Shown one piece after another: positions 37,104 through 45,302 of a stretch of DNA of 64,000 nt. Origin of the DNA: Stenotrophomonas humi (GTDB lineage Bacteria; Pseudomonadota; Gammaproteobacteria; Xanthomonadales; Xanthomonadaceae). The stretch's first letter is position 1; each line of letters begins with the position of its first letter. Location of the stretch: assembly GCF_001431415.1 (NCBI RefSeq), contig NZ_LDJI01000026.1, positions 119,062-183,061 on the forward strand, written 5' to 3'. The notes beneath the pieces were generated by a model. It did not search any database and was not told the DNA's origin. It saw only the letters and a list, made by a program, of their open reading frames with translations. The position numbers and the translations under genes are program-made.

Positions 37104-38466
37104 GCAGACGCTCCCACAGTGCTGCTGGAATGCGGTGTTCGTCATCGATGACCATCAGCGGCTCGATCTGCAGTTCGTCGGCAGAAAGCGTCGGCTGGAT
37201 CAGGCTGGCGAAACGCTTGACCAGCGCGTCTTCCTTCCACTCCGGGCGCGCTGCCAACGTGGCCATGGCCGCGCGCGATTCCTTGCCCTCGCCCACGCAC
37301 TCGAACGGCTTGTGGTCCTGGAACTCCAGCAGCGCGTCGTAGCCGCCGGCCTGCTCCATGTCGTCCAGCAGGTTGCGACCGAAGATACGCACCAGACGCA
37401 TCTTCGGCATGAACGGTGCCAGCGCCAGGAACACGAAATGGCACTTCGGGCAGACACCGCACCAGCGGTTCACCGGGCGCTCGCCGAGGATGTGGAAGTT
37501 GCGGTTGCAGCTGGAGAAATGCGCGTCGTAAAAGTCGGTCTTGGCGAACTGGCGGGCCACCGCCAGCTCCGACAATGGCCGCAGCAAGGAGTAGTAGTTC
37601 AGATCGGCGGCGATGTGCTGCTGCACGTACTCGCCAAACGCCTTCTCGAATGCCCAGCCCTTGGACCACTGGTGATTGACCTCGCCGGTGCCGGCGATCT
37701 GGCTGCCGTAGCTGGCCGAACGCTCATTGGAGAACACCACCTGGTCCATGCCCTGCACCAGTGCCGCCAGCACCATGATCGCCGAGTTCACCGCGGTCAC
37801 CGGGATGTGGCCGTTCCATGCGCCCTGGCGGTTGAGCTCGAACAGCTCCGGCGCCAAGGTGCGGCCGATGTTGAGCGTCGGCAGGCCGGTGCGTTCAGCG
37901 CAGGCGCGGATCAGCTGCGAGCCACCGATCCAGGTGACGGTCTCGGCCACGCTGGCATTGCGCAGCGCCTCGATGCTGACCAGCGAATCCTTGCCGCCGC
38001 CGATGGCGACGAGGGCGTGGTGAGTGAGGCCAAGCCCAGGAGCAGAAGCGCCCTCACCCCCTGCCCCTCTCCCGCTAGCGGGGAGCGAAGCCACCGGCAG
38101 CTTGAACCTGCCACGCAGGTTCAGCCCGTTGCGGTAGGCGAACTCGCCCAGACCGTTGAGATACACCTCTTCCACCAACGCGGCGGTGTCGGCATCGATC
38201 GCGTAGCTGTCGATGCTCACCTGCTCCGGCACGGCCGCCTTGTAATAGCTGACGCCTGCGATCAGGTGCAGCAGCTGCAATGCGCGTTGCACCGCGGCCG
38301 CCCGCTCGCCTTCCAGCTGGAACGGCGCACCCGGCACGGTGACGGTCTCGGTCAGTTCCGGGCCGTCGTCGAAGGCGTAGACCAGTCGCGCCACACCAGT
38401 ATCCGCAGCGAAATCGCAGCGGACGAAGCGGAAGCGGGAAACCTGGTTTTTATCAAAAGCTGTCAT
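37084..38466 (-). CDS. murL: UDP-MurNAc-L-Ala-L-Glu epimerase MurL
   Basis: A 460-residue epimerase that converts the terminal L-Glu of UDP-MurNAc-L-Ala-L-Glu to D-Glu using ATP, an alternative to MurI plus MurD known from Xanthomonas. The ATP-binding loop is [19 protein letters not shown], and the Cys pairs in FSSCNRNF and [11 protein letters not shown] suggest a metal site. Just before the loop, the segment [20 protein letters not shown] is encoded by a copy of the local intergenic CTCTCCC/GGGAGC repeat (38049-38087); it reads through in frame. ATG 38466 is preferred ([14 protein letters not shown]). It lies 81 bp downstream of lysAC and overlaps murD2. Confidence 0.92.
   Translation of the reverse strand: MTAFDKNQVSRFRFVRCDFAADTGVARLVYAFDDGPELTETVTVPGAPFQLEGERAAAVQRALQLLHLIAGVSYYKAAVPEQVSIDSYAIDADTAALVEEVYLNGLGEFAYRNGLNLRGRFKLPVASLPASGRGAGGEGASAPGLGLTHHALVAIGGGKDSLVSIEALRNASVAETVTWIGGSQLIRACAERTGLPTLNIGRTLAPELFELNRQGAWNGHIPVTAVNSAIMVLAALVQGMDQVVFSNERSASYGSQIAGTGEVNHQWSKGWAFEKAFGEYVQQHIAADLNYYSLLRPLSELAVARQFAKTDFYDAHFSSCNRNFHILGERPVNRWCGVCPKCHFVFLALAPFMPKMRLVRIFGRNLLDDMEQAGGYDALLEFQDHKPFECVGEGKESRAAMATLAARPEWKEDALVKRFASLIQPTLSADELQIEPLMVIDDEHRIPAALWERLRANFAA
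38049..38087. repeat. Intergenic-type hairpin repeat inserted inside murL
   Basis: The sequence CGCCCTCACCCCCTGCCCCTC then TCCCGCTAGCGGGGAGCG closely matches the intergenic copies at 47075-47116 and 42503-42543 (CCCTCACCCCAACCCCTCTC, loop, GGGAG). Here it lies within the murL frame, adding about 15-20 Gly/Ala/Ser-rich residues without a stop. Confidence 0.8.
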
Positions 38467-38547
38467 GGCGTATCCGGAAATCAAACGAACCGTTTTCGCG
38501 CGGGCGCGCGGCGGGACGACAAAAAGAGGTGCGTGGAGCGAACGTCA

Positions 38548-41151
38548 TCAGGCATCGATGAAGTCCTCGCGCGGCAAAGCGCGCTGGTTGTAGGTACTGG
38601 CCATGCTGAAGCCATAGGCACCGGCATCGGCGATCAACATCACATCCTCCGGCATGGTGGTGGCCGGCAGCTTCACCCGCTGCGCGAACACGTCGCTGGA
38701 CTCGCAGATCGGGCCGACTACGCTGAAATCAACGTCGCGCGCATCATCCAGCCGCGACAGGTTGGCAATGTCGTGCCAGGCGTCGTACAGCGCTGGACGC
38801 AGCAGCGCGTTCATGCCGGCATCCAGGCCCACGCGGCGCACGCCATCCTTCTCCACCACCTGGGTGGCGTGGGTCAGCAGCACGCCGGACTCAGCGACCA
38901 TGAAACGGCCCGGTTCGATCGCCAGCTGGAACGCCGGATGCACCGCCTTGATCTCGGCCAGGCCGGCAGCCCAGGCATCCAGATCGAACGGCTCGTCATC
39001 GTCGCTGTACGGCACCGGCAGGCCACCACCGATATCGAGGATTTCCACACTGCCAATACGGCGCGCGAAGCCCGCCATCTCATCGACCATCTGCTTCCAG
39101 TGGCCGCTGTTCTCGATGCCGCTACCCAGGTGCGCATGCACACCGGTGATGCGGATATCCAGCGCGCGGGCGGCGGCGATGAACTCGTCCACGCGTAGCG
39201 CGGACAGACCGAACTTGGAATCCTTGCCGCCGGTGTTGACCTTCTTGTGGTGACCATCACCGTGGCCCAGATCGATGCGCAGCCACAACGCGCGGCCACG
39301 GAATACCTCCGGCCAGCGCTGCAGCAGTTCGACGTTGTCCACCGTGACGGTAACGCCCCGCGCCAGCACGGCTTGGTACTCGCTGATCGGGGCAAAGCTC
39401 GGCGTGAACAGCACGCGCTCGGCCGGCATGCCCGGCACCGAGGCGAACACCATCTCCACTTCGCCCTGCGACACGCATTCCAGGCCGAAACCTTCGGCGG
39501 CCAGCGTGCGCAGAATCTCCGGGTGCGAATTGGCCTTGATCGCGTAGTAACGACGATCGATGGCGCCAATCGCCTTCAGCTGACGGGCACGCTCGCGCAC
39601 CTTGTCCAGATCGTAGATATAGGCCGGCGTGCCTACGGCAGCCAGCTCCAGCAGCTTCTGCCGCTTGCCCGGCGCCTGCCACCACGGCGTCTGCCGCGGG
39701 CGGATGCTGCCGATGATCTCGCGCCAGCGCGGGCCGAACACCTGCTCTTCGTAAACCGGCATGGCGCCGCTGTCGATCAGCTCGCTGTGCAGGATCGGCA
39801 GCAGGCCGTCGGCGTCGGCTTCGTCGATGACGAACGTGAGGTTCAGGTCGTTGGACGACTGCGAAATCATGTGCACGCGCTCCTTGCCGAACGTGGCCCA
39901 CACGTCCGAGAGCTTGTACAGCAGCGAGCGCATGCCGCGACCAACCAAGGTGATGGCCGCGCACGGCACGATCACCTTGACCTTGCAGATTTCCGACAGG
40001 TCGGCCGACAGCGCGGCCAGCACGTCGGTATTGACCAGGTTTTCGGACGGGTCCAGCGACACGGTGACGTTGGTTTCGGCCGAACCGATCAGGTCCACCG
40101 ACAGGCCATGCTTCTTGAACAGGTTGAACACATCCGACAGGAAGCCGACCTGCTGCCACATGCCGATGCCTTCCATCGACACCAGCACGATGCCGTTGCG
40201 ACGGCTGATTGCCTTTACCCCCGGCACCGGTTCGGCACTGCCGTCGATGCTGGTGCCCGGCATGTGCGGACGCTCGGTATCGAGGATGGCCATCGGCACG
40301 CCGGCATCGCGGCACGGCTTGATCGAGCGCGGATGCAGCACCTTGGCACCGGTGGTGGCGATTTCCTGCGCCTCGTAATAGTCCAGACGGGTCAGCAGTC
40401 GCGCGTCCGGCACGTCCTTCGGGTTGGCGCTGAACATGCCCGGCACGTCGGTCCAGATTTCCACGCGGCTGGCGCCGAGCAGCGCACCGAAGTACGCGGC
40501 GGAGGTATCGGAGCCACCACGACCGAGGATGGCAGTGCCGCCATCTTCATGGCGGGCGATGAAACCCTGGCTGATCAGCATGCGTGTGGGCTGGGCCGAG
40601 AAACGCTGCTTGAAGTCTGCCTCGCCCTGCCATTTGCAGTTCACCGACAGACGCTGCGACCAGGCAGTCTGGTTGGGTGCGGGCGGCAATGCATGCAACC
40701 ACTCGCGCGCGTCCATCCAGCCGAAATCCAGGCCGTTGCTGCGCAGGTAGGCGGCACCGACGCTGGACGAGAGCAGCTCGCCCTGGCCCAGCACGTCGGC
40801 TTGCCAGTCGAGCGGACGGCTGGCCGCACGCGGGTCGTCCAACAGCGCCTGCAGCGCCGCCAGGCGGTGCGCCAGCACCTCTTCACCCAGTTCCAGTTCG
40901 GCAAGGAATTCGTTGTGACGGGCGACCAGCGCCGCGACGCGCGCGCGGCTGTCAGCAGCGCCATCGGCAATGGCCGTCAATTCGTTGGTGACACCCGACA
41001 GGGCCGACACCACCACCAGCACCCGGCCACCGGTTTCATCCGCCCGTTTTTTCGCCAATTCCCCGATCGTGTTCCAACGATGGCGACGGGACACCGAGGT
41101 GCCACCGAACTTGAGGACGATCCAGCGATCAGCAATTGGGGAAGCGGACAT
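38548..41151 (-). CDS. lysAC: Bifunctional aspartate kinase/diaminopimelate decarboxylase
   Basis: An 867-residue fusion. Residues 1 to about 480 are an aspartokinase: WIVLKFGGTSVSRRHRW at the start, GRGGSDTSAAYFGALLGASR, and two ACT-type segments around NGIVLVSMEGIGMWQQVGF. The rest is diaminopimelate decarboxylase, with the PLP lysine in YYAIKANSHPEIL (Lys539), the GVHAHLGSGIE motif, AIEPGRFMVAES and the dimer-interface CESSDVFAQ. It carries out the first step (L-aspartate phosphorylation) and last step (meso-DAP to L-lysine) of lysine synthesis. This fusion is characteristic of Xanthomonadales. ATG 41151 gives the standard kinase N-terminus; the longer open frame to 41439 runs through repeats. 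It heads the set lysAC-murL-murD2. Confidence 0.95.
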   Translation of the reverse strand: MSASPIADRWIVLKFGGTSVSRRHRWNTIGELAKKRADETGGRVLVVVSALSGVTNELTAIADGAADSRARVAALVARHNEFLAELELGEEVLAHRLAALQALLDDPRAASRPLDWQADVLGQGELLSSSVGAAYLRSNGLDFGWMDAREWLHALPPAPNQTAWSQRLSVNCKWQGEADFKQRFSAQPTRMLISQGFIARHEDGGTAILGRGGSDTSAAYFGALLGASRVEIWTDVPGMFSANPKDVPDARLLTRLDYYEAQEIATTGAKVLHPRSIKPCRDAGVPMAILDTERPHMPGTSIDGSAEPVPGVKAISRRNGIVLVSMEGIGMWQQVGFLSDVFNLFKKHGLSVDLIGSAETNVTVSLDPSENLVNTDVLAALSADLSEICKVKVIVPCAAITLVGRGMRSLLYKLSDVWATFGKERVHMISQSSNDLNLTFVIDEADADGLLPILHSELIDSGAMPVYEEQVFGPRWREIIGSIRPRQTPWWQAPGKRQKLLELAAVGTPAYIYDLDKVRERARQLKAIGAIDRRYYAIKANSHPEILRTLAAEGFGLECVSQGEVEMVFASVPGMPAERVLFTPSFAPISEYQAVLARGVTVTVDNVELLQRWPEVFRGRALWLRIDLGHGDGHHKKVNTGGKDSKFGLSALRVDEFIAAARALDIRITGVHAHLGSGIENSGHWKQMVDEMAGFARRIGSVEILDIGGGLPVPYSDDDEPFDLDAWAAGLAEIKAVHPAFQLAIEPGRFMVAESGVLLTHATQVVEKDGVRRVGLDAGMNALLRPALYDAWHDIANLSRLDDARDVDFSVVGPICESSDVFAQRVKLPATTMPEDVMLIADAGAYGFSMASTYNQRALPREDFIDA

Positions 41152-41316
41152 TGGCTTTGGGGGTTCACTAGTGGGAGAAAGACCCGGCAATGCGGGCGGA
41201 ACTCCCGATTCTATGCCAAGGCCGCGCAGGCCGGACCGCTGATTTCGAGCGATACCATCGTCACCCGGCCCCCTCCCGGGGCAGAGAAAGTAGCACTTGC
41301 AACGAATCGGGTCATC

Positions 41317-41432
41317 CACCCGCCCAGGTAGGAGCGGCCTCGGCCGCGAAACCCGGGATGTGCCAGCCGCTGAAACCCCCGGGACCCGAATGGCCAACGA
41401 CTTCGCGGCCGAGACGGCTCCTACCGGGCGGG
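41317..41432. repeat. Inverted pair of GTAGGAGCGGCCTCGGCCGCGAA repeats
   Basis: The copy at 41328-41350 and its inverse at 41402-41424 are nearly perfect complements, flanked by CCCGCCC (about 41318) and GGGCGGG (about 41426). The pair forms one large imperfect hairpin in the 337-bp gap between lysAC and phzF1. No gene lies in this gap. This is a REP-pair (BIME-like) arrangement. Confidence 0.8.
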
Positions 41433-41488
41433 ACGACATTTCCCCCTCACTTCCCTAAGCTGACCAGCCCTCGCACTGTTCCAAATAC

Positions 41489-42349
41489 ATGACCACTCGC
41501 CGTTACCTGCAACTGGATGTGTTTTCCGCCCGCGCGGGCGCTGGCAACGCGCTGGGCGTGGTCGTCGATACCGATGGTCTGGACGCCCCCGCCATGCAGG
41601 CCATTGCCGCTTGGCTGAACCTGTCCGAGACCATCTTTTTCCTGCCCCCGGATGACGGCGCCAGCTACCACATCCGCATTTTCACCCCGAAGATGGAGCT
41701 GCCCTTCGCCGGCCACCCCAGCGTGGGCGCAGCCTGGGCGGCGGTGGAACTGGGGCTGGCAACGGCCGACGACGAAGGCCGCCTGATCCAGCAATGCGCC
41801 GCCGGGCTGTTGCCGGTACAGGTCCAGGGTGGCCGCTGGTTCCGCCAGATCAAGGTGCGCAGCCCGCAGGCCCAGCGCCTCGACACGCAGCTACCGCAAC
41901 TGCCCGAGGGCCTCGCCGCGCTTGTACATCCGGCCCAATCACCGGCGCTTTGGAACAACGGCCCGGATTGGTGTGTGCTGGAAGCCAGCAGTGAAGCCGC
42001 ATTGCGTCGCTATAAGCCAGAACTGGCCGCCATCGCTGCCCTGCCCGGACGCGGCAAGCTGGCCGTCTTCGCCGCCGCCGATCGCCCGGATGTCGGCTAC
42101 CAATATGTGGTGCGCGCTTTCGCCCCGGGCGTGGGCGTCAATGAAGACCCGGTTACCGGCAGCGCCAATGCGCTGGTCGCCGCGCATCTGCTGGCCCAGG
42201 GCCGACTCAAGCCACATCAGCAATATCTGGCCAGCCAGGGCCGCGAACTGGGCCGCAATGGCGAAGTGCGGGTGGAAGTGGACGCCGACGCGAACATCTG
42301 GATCGGTGGCGAGGTGCAGCAGGTCATCAGCGGCCAGATTGAGTGGTGA
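41489..42349 (+). CDS. PhzF family protein, copy 1
   Basis: A 286-residue PhzF-like protein, a two-domain fold related to diaminopimelate epimerase. The N-terminus LQLDVFSARAGAGNALGVV, the LPFAGHPSVGAAWAAVELG motif and the C-terminal GVGVNEDPVTGSANALVAAH are typical; the Glu in the N-terminal LSETIFFL segment corresponds to the PhzF catalytic Glu position. No phenazine genes are nearby, so it is probably an uncharacterised isomerase. The second copy follows at 42572 in the same orientation. The start at ATG 41489 lacks a clear ribosome-binding site. Confidence 0.9.
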   Translation: MTTRRYLQLDVFSARAGAGNALGVVVDTDGLDAPAMQAIAAWLNLSETIFFLPPDDGASYHIRIFTPKMELPFAGHPSVGAAWAAVELGLATADDEGRLIQQCAAGLLPVQVQGGRWFRQIKVRSPQAQRLDTQLPQLPEGLAALVHPAQSPALWNNGPDWCVLEASSEAALRRYKPELAAIAALPGRGKLAVFAAADRPDVGYQYVVRAFAPGVGVNEDPVTGSANALVAAHLLAQGRLKPHQQYLASQGRELGRNGEVRVEVDADANIWIGGEVQQVISGQIEW

Positions 42350-42385
42350 TGCGGTGTTTGCATGCAACACCGACAGCCCGCACGA

Positions 42386-42545
42386 CAGCCTACCCCTCTC
42401 TCCTCGCGAAAGAGGGTGCCCCGAAGGGGCGGGAGAAGGGACGCACGCACCGCTTCTGACTCCGGCAGCAGCGCTCTCACCTTGAACCGCTGAGCTTGGC
42501 CTCCCCTCACCCCAACCCCTCTCCCGTAAACGGGAGAGGGGCTTA
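42386..42545. repeat. Two CTCTCCC/GGGAGAG-type hairpin repeats between the phzF copies
   Basis: The first element, about 42393-42440, has the CTCCTCGCGAAAGAGGGTGC-type form with GCCCCGAAGGGGC inside. The second, about 42503-42543, is the standard CCTCACCCCAACCCCTCTCC form with the GTAAAC loop. They fill most of the 222-bp spacer. The second could act as a terminator for the upstream gene or simply be a neutral insertion. Confidence 0.75.
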
Positions 42546-42571
42546 AGCACCAACCGCATTCGGACTTTCCC

Positions 42572-43447
42572 ATGACCACCCGCCGCTTCCTGCAACTCGA
42601 CGTCTTCGCCCCCCGCCCCGGCACCGGCAATCCACTGGCCGTCGTCCTCGATGCCGAAGGCTTGGACGACGACGCCATGCAGGCCATCGCCCGCTGGACC
42701 CGCCTGCCGGAAACCACCTTCATCAGCGCGTCCACCGTAGCGGGCAGCAGCTATCGCATCCGCATGTTCGCGCCGCAGAAGGAAGTGCCGTTTGCCGGCC
42801 ATCCCAGCGTTGGTAGCGCACATGCCGTGCTTGAGACCGGCGTCGCCGCGCCGGTCGATGGCCAGTTCATCCAGGACGGTATCGCCGGCCAGCTGCCGCT
42901 ACGCATCACCGAGCACGATGGCGTGCGCACCATCGCCATCCGCACCCCGCGCGCCTCCGTGGCCGAAGTGGTCGCTGCCGATGACGCGCGCCTGCGGCCG
43001 GCCATCAACGGTTGGCCGCTGGGCGAACTGCCACCGGCACTGATGGACGGCGGCCGCCGTTGGTGGGTGGTTGAAGTCACCAGCGAAGCCTCTTTGCGCG
43101 CGCTCAACCCGGACTGGGACGCCATCGCCACGCTGGCCGAAGCCACCGGTGCGATGGGCGTGTTTGCCTATGCGCGTAGTGAAGGCGATGACTATCAACT
43201 GGTGGTACGCGCCTTCGTCGGCAATGGTCGTCGCTTCGAGGACGCCGCCTCCGGTGCCGCCAATGCCGTGCTCGCCGCATGGCTGGACGAACGCGGCGCC
43301 CTGCCCGGTACCGGCAAGCGCTACACCGCCAGCCAGGGCCGCGAGGTCGGCCACGATGCACTGCTGGAACTGAGCATCGACGAACACGGCGATGTCTGGT
43401 CGGGTGGACAGGTGCAGACCGTCATCCAGGGAACCATCAACTGGTAA
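42572..43447 (+). CDS. PhzF family protein, copy 2
   Basis: A 291-residue paralogue of the preceding gene, sharing LQLDVFAPRPGTGNPLAVVL, TRLPETTFI, VPFAGHPSVGSAHAVLE and a C-terminal GQVQTVIQGTINW that parallels GEVQQVISGQIEW of copy 1. Differences are spread along the sequence, and the C-terminal motif reads RFEDAASGAANAV instead of NEDPVTGSANAL, so the copies have diverged and may differ in substrate. The GFA gene starts 21 bp downstream, suggesting co-transcription. Substrate unknown. Confidence 0.9.
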   Translation: MTTRRFLQLDVFAPRPGTGNPLAVVLDAEGLDDDAMQAIARWTRLPETTFISASTVAGSSYRIRMFAPQKEVPFAGHPSVGSAHAVLETGVAAPVDGQFIQDGIAGQLPLRITEHDGVRTIAIRTPRASVAEVVAADDARLRPAINGWPLGELPPALMDGGRRWWVVEVTSEASLRALNPDWDAIATLAEATGAMGVFAYARSEGDDYQLVVRAFVGNGRRFEDAASGAANAVLAAWLDERGALPGTGKRYTASQGREVGHDALLELSIDEHGDVWSGGQVQTVIQGTINW

Positions 43448-43468
43448 CCCGTCCTCGCAAGGAACGTC

Positions 43469-43909
43469 ATGCCAAACAGCAACACCTTCAAACTTGAGTG
43501 CAACTGCGGCGCAGTATCGATTAGGGTAAGTGGCGCGCCGGCTGCGCGCGCGTATTGTCACTGCCATGCCTGCCAGCAGTTCTATGGATTGCCGGTACTG
43601 GCTGCCAATGCTTGGCCAAGTGACTCCCTGGCCGTTACGCATGGCAACGCACAGCTGGTTGCCTACCAGCACCCGCAGCTGCAGATGCAACGCCACTACT
43701 GCACCGCCTGCGGCGAAGTCCTGTTCGGCAGCAATCGGCTGGGCATGGCGGTCATTCGCACTTCGCTGATCGCGCGTGCCTTTGCCGGCCAATTACCCGA
43801 GGCCTATACCCCGACATTTCATCTGTTCTATGCCTACCGCACGCTGGACATCAACGATGCCCTGCCCAAGTACAGCGAAGGCTGGGACGGGCCGCTGCAT
43901 GCGGACTGA
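43469..43909 (+). CDS. GFA family (CENP-V/GFA) zinc-binding protein
   Basis: A 146-residue protein of the glutathione-dependent formaldehyde-activating (GFA) fold. Zinc ligands are visible in LECNCGAVSIRVSG, AYCHCHACQQFYG and HYCTACGEVLFGS, in the usual order. Most family members are uncharacterised and do not act on formaldehyde, so no substrate is claimed. It starts 21 bp after phzF copy 2 and AAGGAACG precedes the ATG at 43469. Confidence 0.88.
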   Translation: MPNSNTFKLECNCGAVSIRVSGAPAARAYCHCHACQQFYGLPVLAANAWPSDSLAVTHGNAQLVAYQHPQLQMQRHYCTACGEVLFGSNRLGMAVIRTSLIARAFAGQLPEAYTPTFHLFYAYRTLDINDALPKYSEGWDGPLHAD

Positions 43910-44011
43910 TGTCAGGTTGGCGCTGTCTGCATGAGCATGCTCGGCAGCTAGCAGAGTCAGCCGCGCGCATCGGCCGCTGCTCCCGGGCTGCAATGGTTTG
44001 ACGCCGACGGC

Positions 44012-44254
44012 ATGCACCCCGGCCCGGCGCTTACGCTGCTGGATGCAGTCCAGCTTCATCGTGCAATCCACGAGCGCTATCCGGAACGTGGCTTCACCGT
44101 TGACTCCCCCATCTACGAAACAAAAAGTGGCCTGGACGCCATCCTGCCGGACGCCAATGCACCCGCGCCGCTGAGCGGCACACCGACCCGCATCACGTAT
44201 TCCGATGCCGAGGTCCAGCGCATCACCGCAATGCTGCAAGCCACACCACGATAG
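44012..44254 (+). CDS. Small hypothetical protein, possibly a 5'-truncated remnant
   Basis: An 80-residue frame from ATG 44012, with plausible codon use and a final DAEVQRITAMLQ helix. The frame remains open upstream to a stop at 43949-43951 and already reads like protein there (GLQWFDADG), but has no start codon with a ribosome-binding site, so this may be the surviving C-terminal part of a larger gene. I do not recognise a family. It is followed after 16 bp by the isomerase gene. Confidence 0.4.
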   Translation: MHPGPALTLLDAVQLHRAIHERYPERGFTVDSPIYETKSGLDAILPDANAPAPLSGTPTRITYSDAEVQRITAMLQATPR

Positions 44255-44270
44255 TCAGGAACCCATCGCC

Positions 44271-44630
44271 ATGCCCCACCTCACCATCGAATACAGCAAC
44301 AACCTCGGCACCACCCTTGCACCTGCATTGCTCCATGCAGCCAATGAGGCGTTGATGCACACCGGCCAGTTCCAGGAGGCCGACATCAAGAGCCGCGCGA
44401 TCGGCTTTGACCACTTCGCCATCGGCACCGCCGATAAAGCGCGTGCCTTTGTCGCGGCAAAGCTGTCCATCCTCGGCGGACGCACAGCCGGGACAAAACG
44501 CGAGATCGCGCAGGCGTTGTTGGCTGCGTTGGAAACCGCCATTGCCGCCGACGGACTGGAGCTGCAGACCAGCGTCGAGATCCTCGACATCGACCGTGAC
44601 AGCTACGCAAAATCCCATCGCCAAGGCTGA
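44271..44630 (+). CDS. 5-carboxymethyl-2-hydroxymuconate isomerase (CHMI) family protein
   Basis: A 119-residue member of the CHMI branch of the tautomerase superfamily. The protein begins MPHLTIEYSNNL, placing the catalytic Pro directly after the initiator Met, which decides the start at ATG 44271 (AGGAACC lies upstream). QEADIKSRAIGFDHFAIG and TKREIAQALLAALE are further family features. Classical CHMI acts in homoprotocatechuate degradation, but no other genes of that pathway are present here, so its physiological substrate is uncertain. Confidence 0.85.
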   Translation: MPHLTIEYSNNLGTTLAPALLHAANEALMHTGQFQEADIKSRAIGFDHFAIGTADKARAFVAAKLSILGGRTAGTKREIAQALLAALETAIAADGLELQTSVEILDIDRDSYAKSHRQG

Positions 44631-44670
44631 TACGCGATCTGCCCCTTGCCACTGGAAGCCCGGACTACCG

Positions 44671-45279
44671 ATGGAACTGCAACAGGCAATCGCAAACCAC
44701 TCCGGCAGCTTCCACTGTGAAGCACTGTCCGATGCCGCCATCACTCGCAGCATCGGCTTTTTCCACCGCATCACGCCGGCACACAACACTACCGACATCC
44801 CCGACCTCCCCGGGCTTCGCGCCTTCTACAGCCAGTTCGGCAACGTATTGTTCTACGCCGATGCCGACAGTGGCGAAGCTGCCATCCTGCTGGCATCACC
44901 GTCGGACTGGACGCATCTACGCCGGCATTTTGAGGGGTGGACGGAGGCCATGGGCCCAGACGAGCGCGAGGAATACCTGCCCGAATGGGTCGATGCAGCA
45001 CTGGTCATCGGCGAGGAACCCGGGACCGGCAACTACCTGCTGATGCCCACCACCGGGGAGCAGGCCGGGCACTTATACCTGTTTGACCACGATGGCTTCG
45101 ACTTCATCGAACAGGCCCCGGACATCATCAGCTACGCGTGGAAACAACTGGATCTGGATGACAGCGCGCTGCTGGTGATCGCCACCCACCTGCGTTTCAT
45201 CAGTGATGCCACGCCGCATCAATGGTGGATACGCGAGCTGCGCGACAACCGCGGCAATGTCGCCCGCACATACGAATAG
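44671..45279 (+). CDS. SMI1/KNR4 (SUKH) family protein
   Basis: A 202-residue cytoplasmic protein. The region from DLPGLRAFYSQFGNVLFYAD onwards, with GHLYLFDHDGFDFIEQAPD, is consistent with the SMI1/KNR4 fold (acidic, aromatic-rich, LxxFYxxxG pattern). In bacteria this fold is often an immunity protein for contact-dependent toxins; no toxin gene is visible nearby, so it would be an orphan. ATG 44671 gives the normal N-terminus although the frame is open further upstream through the preceding gene. Family assignment is moderately sure. Confidence 0.65.
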   Translation: MELQQAIANHSGSFHCEALSDAAITRSIGFFHRITPAHNTTDIPDLPGLRAFYSQFGNVLFYADADSGEAAILLASPSDWTHLRRHFEGWTEAMGPDEREEYLPEWVDAALVIGEEPGTGNYLLMPTTGEQAGHLYLFDHDGFDFIEQAPDIISYAWKQLDLDDSALLVIATHLRFISDATPHQWWIRELRDNRGNVARTYE

Positions 45280-45302
45280 GCGCGCCCTGCCCACGGGCAG
45301 GA

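Noticed and set aside
38049..38087. Frameshift or pseudogene in murL caused by the repeat
   Set aside because: The frame stays open across the repeat and both flanking parts carry intact motifs, so the gene looks functional.
41489..43447. Phenazine biosynthesis cluster suggested by two PhzF-like genes
   Set aside because: No phzA, B, D, E or G-like genes are nearby, and PhzF-like proteins are widespread outside phenazine pathways.
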